From positions 1-7,295 of the forward strand of contig JAAZVO010000130.1 of NCBI GenBank assembly GCA_018623405.1: a stretch of 7,295 nt of DNA, read 5' to 3'. Made by a program: the position numbers and the translations under genes. Under the pieces are notes generated by a model that saw only the letters and a program-made list of their open reading frames with translations, ran no database searches and was not told where the DNA came from. Shown in pieces: positions 6,101-7,295 of this stretch (its first letter is position 1; each line of letters begins with the position of its first letter). The DNA is from Crocinitomicaceae bacterium (GTDB lineage: Bacteria; Bacteroidota; Bacteroidia; Flavobacteriales_G; Salibacteraceae).

Positions 6101-7295
6101 TTCTTGGACAAGCGCAGGCACAGGAAGTGTTTCTTACGAGTGGTTAATCGATGTGCCCGGAGGAGATTTCTCAAATCCTTTAGCTACTGTAAACTCAAAC
6201 AACTCAGGTGCTGATACCTTGCTTAATCTAGGCTATACAGCAATTGAGAACTTACTTATTGCAAATGGATTAAATATTGGTGATACAATTGATGCAATTT
6301 GGGATGTTAGAGCTACTAACGTTGCCGGAGACGCATTCTCAACCAATGGTCCTTTTAACATTTCTTTAGTAAGAGGTAGCGTAATCAAAGCATTCGGGCT
6401 AAACAACCCTGCTGATAACACAAGATTGTTGGTTCAAGGAGATGCTACAACTCCAGTTAACATTGATTGGGCCTCAGCAGGAAATGGAAACTATAACTAC
6501 GAGTGGTTATTGGATGTTCCTGGTGGTAACTTCTCACCTCCTTTGGCTTCTTTACCTGCGGATAATAACGGTATGGATGAAACCTTAACTTTAGATTTTG
6601 CAGCTGTAGATGGTTTATTGAATAGCCTAGGAGTTAACTTAGGTGATAGTGTTGAAGCTATTTGGACAGTTAGAGCTGATGAAGGAAATGATGTTGTACA
6701 ATCTACCAATGTATTTAACATCAAATTTGTAAGAGGTGCATTAACAGTACCATTTAACTTGATTGGCCCTGCAGATGGAACTATCCTTTCAATTTCGGGA
6801 AACAGCACACAAAGTTTGAATGTTTCTTGGGAAAATGGTGATTTCCAAGGCTCAACAAACTCATTAAATTATGACTTTGTGCTTGATGAAACATTCAATA
6901 ATTTCTTTAATCCATTATTGGCCTTACCTTCTAGTAATGGCGGAAAAGGAACTAGTATTACAATTCCTTACAATTCGATTTACAGTTTCTTAAATTCTCA
7001 AGGATTGGCTTTAGGAGATTCAAAAACTTACCACTGGACAGTTATTGCATCTTTACTTGACTTAGAAGAAAGAGCTGAAAACAGCCATGATATCACATTT
7101 ATCAAAAACGAAAATGTTGGTTTAGGTGAAACTTTAAGTGGAATGAATACCAAGATTTATCCTTCTCCATCTAATGGTCAATTTACAGTTGAATTTGACT
7201 CTGACAGAAATGGATATGCTGAAATTGAACTAATTGCTGTAGTTGGTAAAATAGTTCATACTTCAACTAGAAATATTGTGAATGGAAAAAACTTA
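3123..7295 (+). CDS. Large secreted protein of eleven tandem SusE-like/Ig-like modules with T9SS sorting tail, 3' end outside window
   Basis: The open frame of 1391 codons runs without a stop to the last base. Order: Sec signal peptide (residues 1-20), eleven modules of 115-124 residues (21-1329), then the beginning of a type A T9SS sorting domain (about 1330-1391, YPSPSNG at 1346-1352). About 25-35 more residues would be expected beyond the window, judging from the complete tail at 1-264. The modules resemble the SusE domain (PF14292) in the sequence NFxxP, LTLxYxxIDxLLxxLGvxxGDT, WxVRAT. That domain normally occurs once in starch-binding lipoproteins; here the signal peptide has no lipobox cysteine, so the protein is not a SusE/SusF lipoprotein. 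FN3-like domains are the main alternative. The visible protein is acidic, has no cysteine, and has no histidine before module 11. Likely role: surface-bound or released elongated adhesin, glycan-binding or structural protein; no catalytic domain is seen. No Shine-Dalgarno is seen. Confidence 0.9.
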   Translation, partial: MKRIITVSLLFIGLTISAVAQTSFGLLSPPNNSFIVNSGNVTNQIDITWNDGGATIQSYKWYVALASAGMGTPLDSSLSNNSGADTVLTINTGIVDNLLAALGNNLGDTSNLVWTVVATDINGVLVPSSDTFNVNLIRGQVYNDFGLIAPADGATLVLNGNSSSSATITWNSAGTGFGYAWLANLSGFGFNPAALNLPSNNSGADTSLTFTYAALNTTLGTLGANVGDTVTLDWTVVAAGLTDTVGSIDTFTINLVRGVVLDQPVLTTPNNNTNLSISGPSTNTATATWKGSGGTGTSYIWQYDNQFGNFSNPKFAITTTDTFLTIDYDTLRDLLVAEAVPLNGFFLGKWRVRATNSGYTVNSTISRNLNLVRGTVLDPFDLTAPTSGATLSVDGPGSQTVTIDWEDAGFGAAYNWYLRGPSPLTDTLITVPTGLNADSLVLSFDAIDQLLEDNNVPVGATVPFSWNVAALSNNGNIASANGPFNISITRGNVIKSFNYLAPANNTSLVFFGNATKTLDVSWQQSGPNITYVWELDSAGAGFTSPLLAIPTNTDTSLALDYATVEGFLISTGVAIGDVVNYEWRVYATNGTDTVFNAPFALDLERQPVISAFNLIAPANNASLTVEGGSVNLVEAIWESGSVDGATYEWQLDTLGGNFNAPYLTLSSDLSGLDSMLTLDFGTIDGFLESLGIGLTETLSTTWRVRVISLTDTIVSTSSNNLDLIRGSVMYPFNLVSPSNNAGLTNEGLDTDVISATWNPSSDTLTTYEWILDTVGGNFANPILRVPATDTTVGFTTATLNQLLISLGVPYNDFKTFEWYVEAYTGGDTLPSQDTFRLSLSRGTVLSNFTQIGPSNGTLLRVEGDGNQSVDITWNSASPAGRPIYDWLIDLPSGNFSSPLLSVVSNNNGADTVLSLTYNQIDGLLANLGLSVGDTLISAWSARATGGFKTLLATNNPYIITLVRGEVLRPFDLNAPANNLTLEVTGNRIRTADISWTSAGTGSVSYEWLIDVPGGDFSNPLATVNSNNSGADTLLNLGYTAIENLLIANGLNIGDTIDAIWDVRATNVAGDAFSTNGPFNISLVRGSVIKAFGLNNPADNTRLLVQGDATTPVNIDWASAGNGNYNYEWLLDVPGGNFSPPLASLPADNNGMDETLTLDFAAVDGLLNSLGVNLGDSVEAIWTVRADEGNDVVQSTNVFNIKFVRGALTVPFNLIGPADGTILSISGNSTQSLNVSWENGDFQGSTNSLNYDFVLDETFNNFFNPLLALPSSNGGKGTSITIPYNSIYSFLNSQGLALGDSKTYHWTVIASLLDLEERAENSHDITFIKNENVGLGETLSGMNTKIYPSPSNGQFTVEFDSDRNGYAEIELIAVVGKIVHTSTRNIVNGKNL
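3183..3539 (+). repeat. Module 1 (residues 21-139)
   Basis: It opens SFGLLSPPNNSF. Its landmarks are ITWNDGG, YKWYV, SNNSGADTVLTI, VDNLLAALGNNLGDT, VWTVVAT and LIRG. It lacks the GNFxxP element, having GMGTPL at that place. Confidence 0.85.
3540..3896 (+). repeat. Module 2 (residues 140-258)
   Basis: It opens FGLIAPADGATLVLNG. Its landmarks are ITWNSAG, YAWLAN, SNNSGADTSLTFTY, LGTLGANVGDT, DWTVVAA, DTFTINLVRG. The GNFxxP element is altered to GFNPA. Confidence 0.85.
3897..4244 (+). repeat. Module 3 (residues 259-374)
   Basis: It opens PVLTTPNNNTNLSISG. Its landmarks are ATWKGSGG, YIWQYD, FGNFSNPKF, TDTFLTIDYDTLRDLL, KWRVRATN and LVRG. The NNSGADT loop is missing, and the usual LGxxxGDT turn is changed to VPLNGFFLG. 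Confidence 0.85.
4245..4595 (+). repeat. Module 4 (residues 375-491), divergent middle
   Basis: It opens FDLTAPTSGATLSVDG. Its landmarks are IDWEDAG, YNWYL, LSFDAIDQLLEDNNVPVGAT, SWNVAA and ITRG. The stretch after YNWYL (RGPSPLTDTLITVP) has no LDxxGGNFxxP. It ends NGPFNISITRG, closely matched by module 9. Confidence 0.85.
4596..4940 (+). repeat. Module 5 (residues 492-606)
   Basis: It opens FNYLAPANNTSLVFFG. Its landmarks are VSWQQSG, YVWELDSAGAGFTSPLL, LALDYATVEGFLISTGVAIGD, EWRVYATN. It ends LERQ, the only internal module whose RG linker pair is changed to RQ. It is the shortest copy. Confidence 0.85.
4941..5300 (+). repeat. Module 6 (residues 607-726)
   Basis: It opens FNLIAPANNASLTVEGG. 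Its landmarks are AIWESG, YEWQLDTLGGNFNAPYL, LTLDFGTIDGFLESLGIGLTE, TWRVRV, LIRG. GDT in the turn is replaced by TET. Confidence 0.85.
5301..5648 (+). repeat. Module 7 (residues 727-842)
   Basis: It opens FNLVSPSNNAGLTNEG. Its landmarks are ATWNPSS, YEWILDTVGGNFANPIL, LNQLLISLGVPYNDF, EWYVEAYT and LSRG. The NNSGADT loop is absent. Confidence 0.85.
5649..6014 (+). repeat. Module 8 (residues 843-964)
   Basis: It opens FTQIGPSNGTLLRVEG. Its landmarks are ITWNSAS, YDWLIDLPSGNFSSPLL, SNNNGADTVLSLTY, IDGLLANLGLSVGDT, AWSARAT and LVRG. Confidence 0.87.
6015..6377 (+). repeat. Module 9 (residues 965-1085)
   Basis: It opens FDLNAPANNLTLEVTG. Its landmarks are ISWTSAG, YEWLIDVPGGDFSNPLA, SNNSGADTLLNLGY, IENLLIANGLNIGDT, IWDVRATN, and NGPFNISLVRG at the end. 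It is one of the copies nearest the consensus. Confidence 0.87.
6378..6737 (+). repeat. Module 10 (residues 1086-1205)
   Basis: It opens FGLNNPADNTRLLVQG. Its landmarks are IDWASAG, YEWLLDVPGGNFSPPLA, DNNGMDETLTLDF, VDGLLNSLGVNLGDS, IWTVRAD and FVRG. Confidence 0.87.
6738..7109 (+). repeat. Module 11 (residues 1206-1329), C-terminal cap variant
   Basis: It opens FNLIGPADGTILSISG. Its landmarks are VSWENGD, YDFVLDETFNNFFNPLL, SSNGGKGTSITI, IYSFLNSQGLALGDS, HWTVIAS. It has Phe where the others have the second Trp, lacks the RG linker (ending FIKN), and leads directly into the sorting tail. It is the longest copy and carries the first histidines of the protein. Confidence 0.85.
7110..7295 (+). 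other. T9SS type A sorting domain of the large protein, cut by the window end
   Basis: After module 11 comes a short linker (ENVGLGETLSGMNT), then KIYPSPSNGQFTVEF and a second strand pair ending in VVGKIVH. This parallels the complete tail at 1-264 (EIYPNPSNG..., IEIFAINGELV). The final part, normally like LxxGxYxxxL...KxxxK, lies outside the window. The asparagine usually found in YPNPxxG is serine here, a tolerated variation. Confidence 0.88.

Larger units (their letters stand above)
3183..7109 (+). repeat. Protein-level tandem array of eleven ~120-residue modules
   Basis: The approximate module consensus, read in separate blocks, is: lxxPaNNtxLxVxG; xITWxsAG; YxWxLDxxgGNFsxPL; NNsGaDTxLtL; YxxIDxLLxxLGvxxGDT; xxWxVrAt; StxxFxIxLvRGxV. 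Module ends were set at the RG pair. Lengths are 119, 119, 116, 117, 115, 120, 116, 122, 121, 120 and 124 residues. At DNA level most copies differ widely in synonymous positions, so the array is old or fast-diverging, not a recent microsatellite-like expansion. Boundaries may be off by a few residues, because the true domain edge could lie before or after the RG linker. Confidence 0.9.

Noticed and set aside
3296..6808. A series of open reverse-strand frames of 62-103 codons inside the large repeat gene
   Set aside because: They recur at similar places in successive modules, with similar peptides (for example LTNxMLN or SPTxxP-like strings), because they are antisense readings of the repeated coding sequence. 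They have no promoter or start context and lie within an unbroken forward frame.
3183..7109. CRISPR-like or microsatellite interpretation of the tandem repetition
   Set aside because: The repetition is at protein level with a period near 360 bases and poor DNA identity; there are no short identical repeats with unique spacers.

Overview
The window looks like chromosomal DNA from a low-G+C member of the Bacteroidota, most likely a Flavobacteriales-type organism. The evidence is two separate type IX secretion (T9SS) type A C-terminal sorting domains (YPNPSNG and YPSPSNG motifs), a TAnnTTTG-type promoter element, absence of clear Shine-Dalgarno sequences, AT-rich codon use and a menaquinone pathway gene pair. 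No finer placement is supported. All genes are on the + strand.

Layout. Positions 1-264 are the 3' end of a secreted-protein gene whose remaining visible part is a T9SS sorting tail. A strong intrinsic terminator follows (283-316). Only 11 bases after its T-tract begins a tight two-gene menaquinone unit: isochorismate synthase (menF-type, 328-1335) and menD (1337-3004), separated by one base. MenF converts chorismate to isochorismate and MenD condenses that with 2-oxoglutarate to give SEPHCHC, so these are the first two committed steps of classical (o-succinylbenzoate) menaquinone synthesis. The later men genes are not in the window.

A 118-base intergenic gap (3005-3122) carries a good -7 promoter box. 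It precedes a very large open frame (3123 to beyond 7295, 1391 codons visible, no stop). This encodes a Sec signal peptide, then eleven tandem modules of 115-124 residues, then the start of a T9SS sorting tail that runs off the window. The modules look like SusE-type/Ig-like domains: each has a PxNNxxL opening, a TW strand, a YxW strand, an LxYxxIdxLLxxLGvxxGDT helix-turn, an xWxVrA strand and an LvRGxV linker. The protein is probably a long surface-exposed or released fibre- or stalk-like protein of unknown ligand.

The main points of interest are the eleven-module array with its near-invariant three-tryptophan signature, the lack of cysteine in the whole visible protein and of histidine before the last module, and the terminator lying almost directly on the menF start codon, which leaves little room for a conventional promoter and leader.
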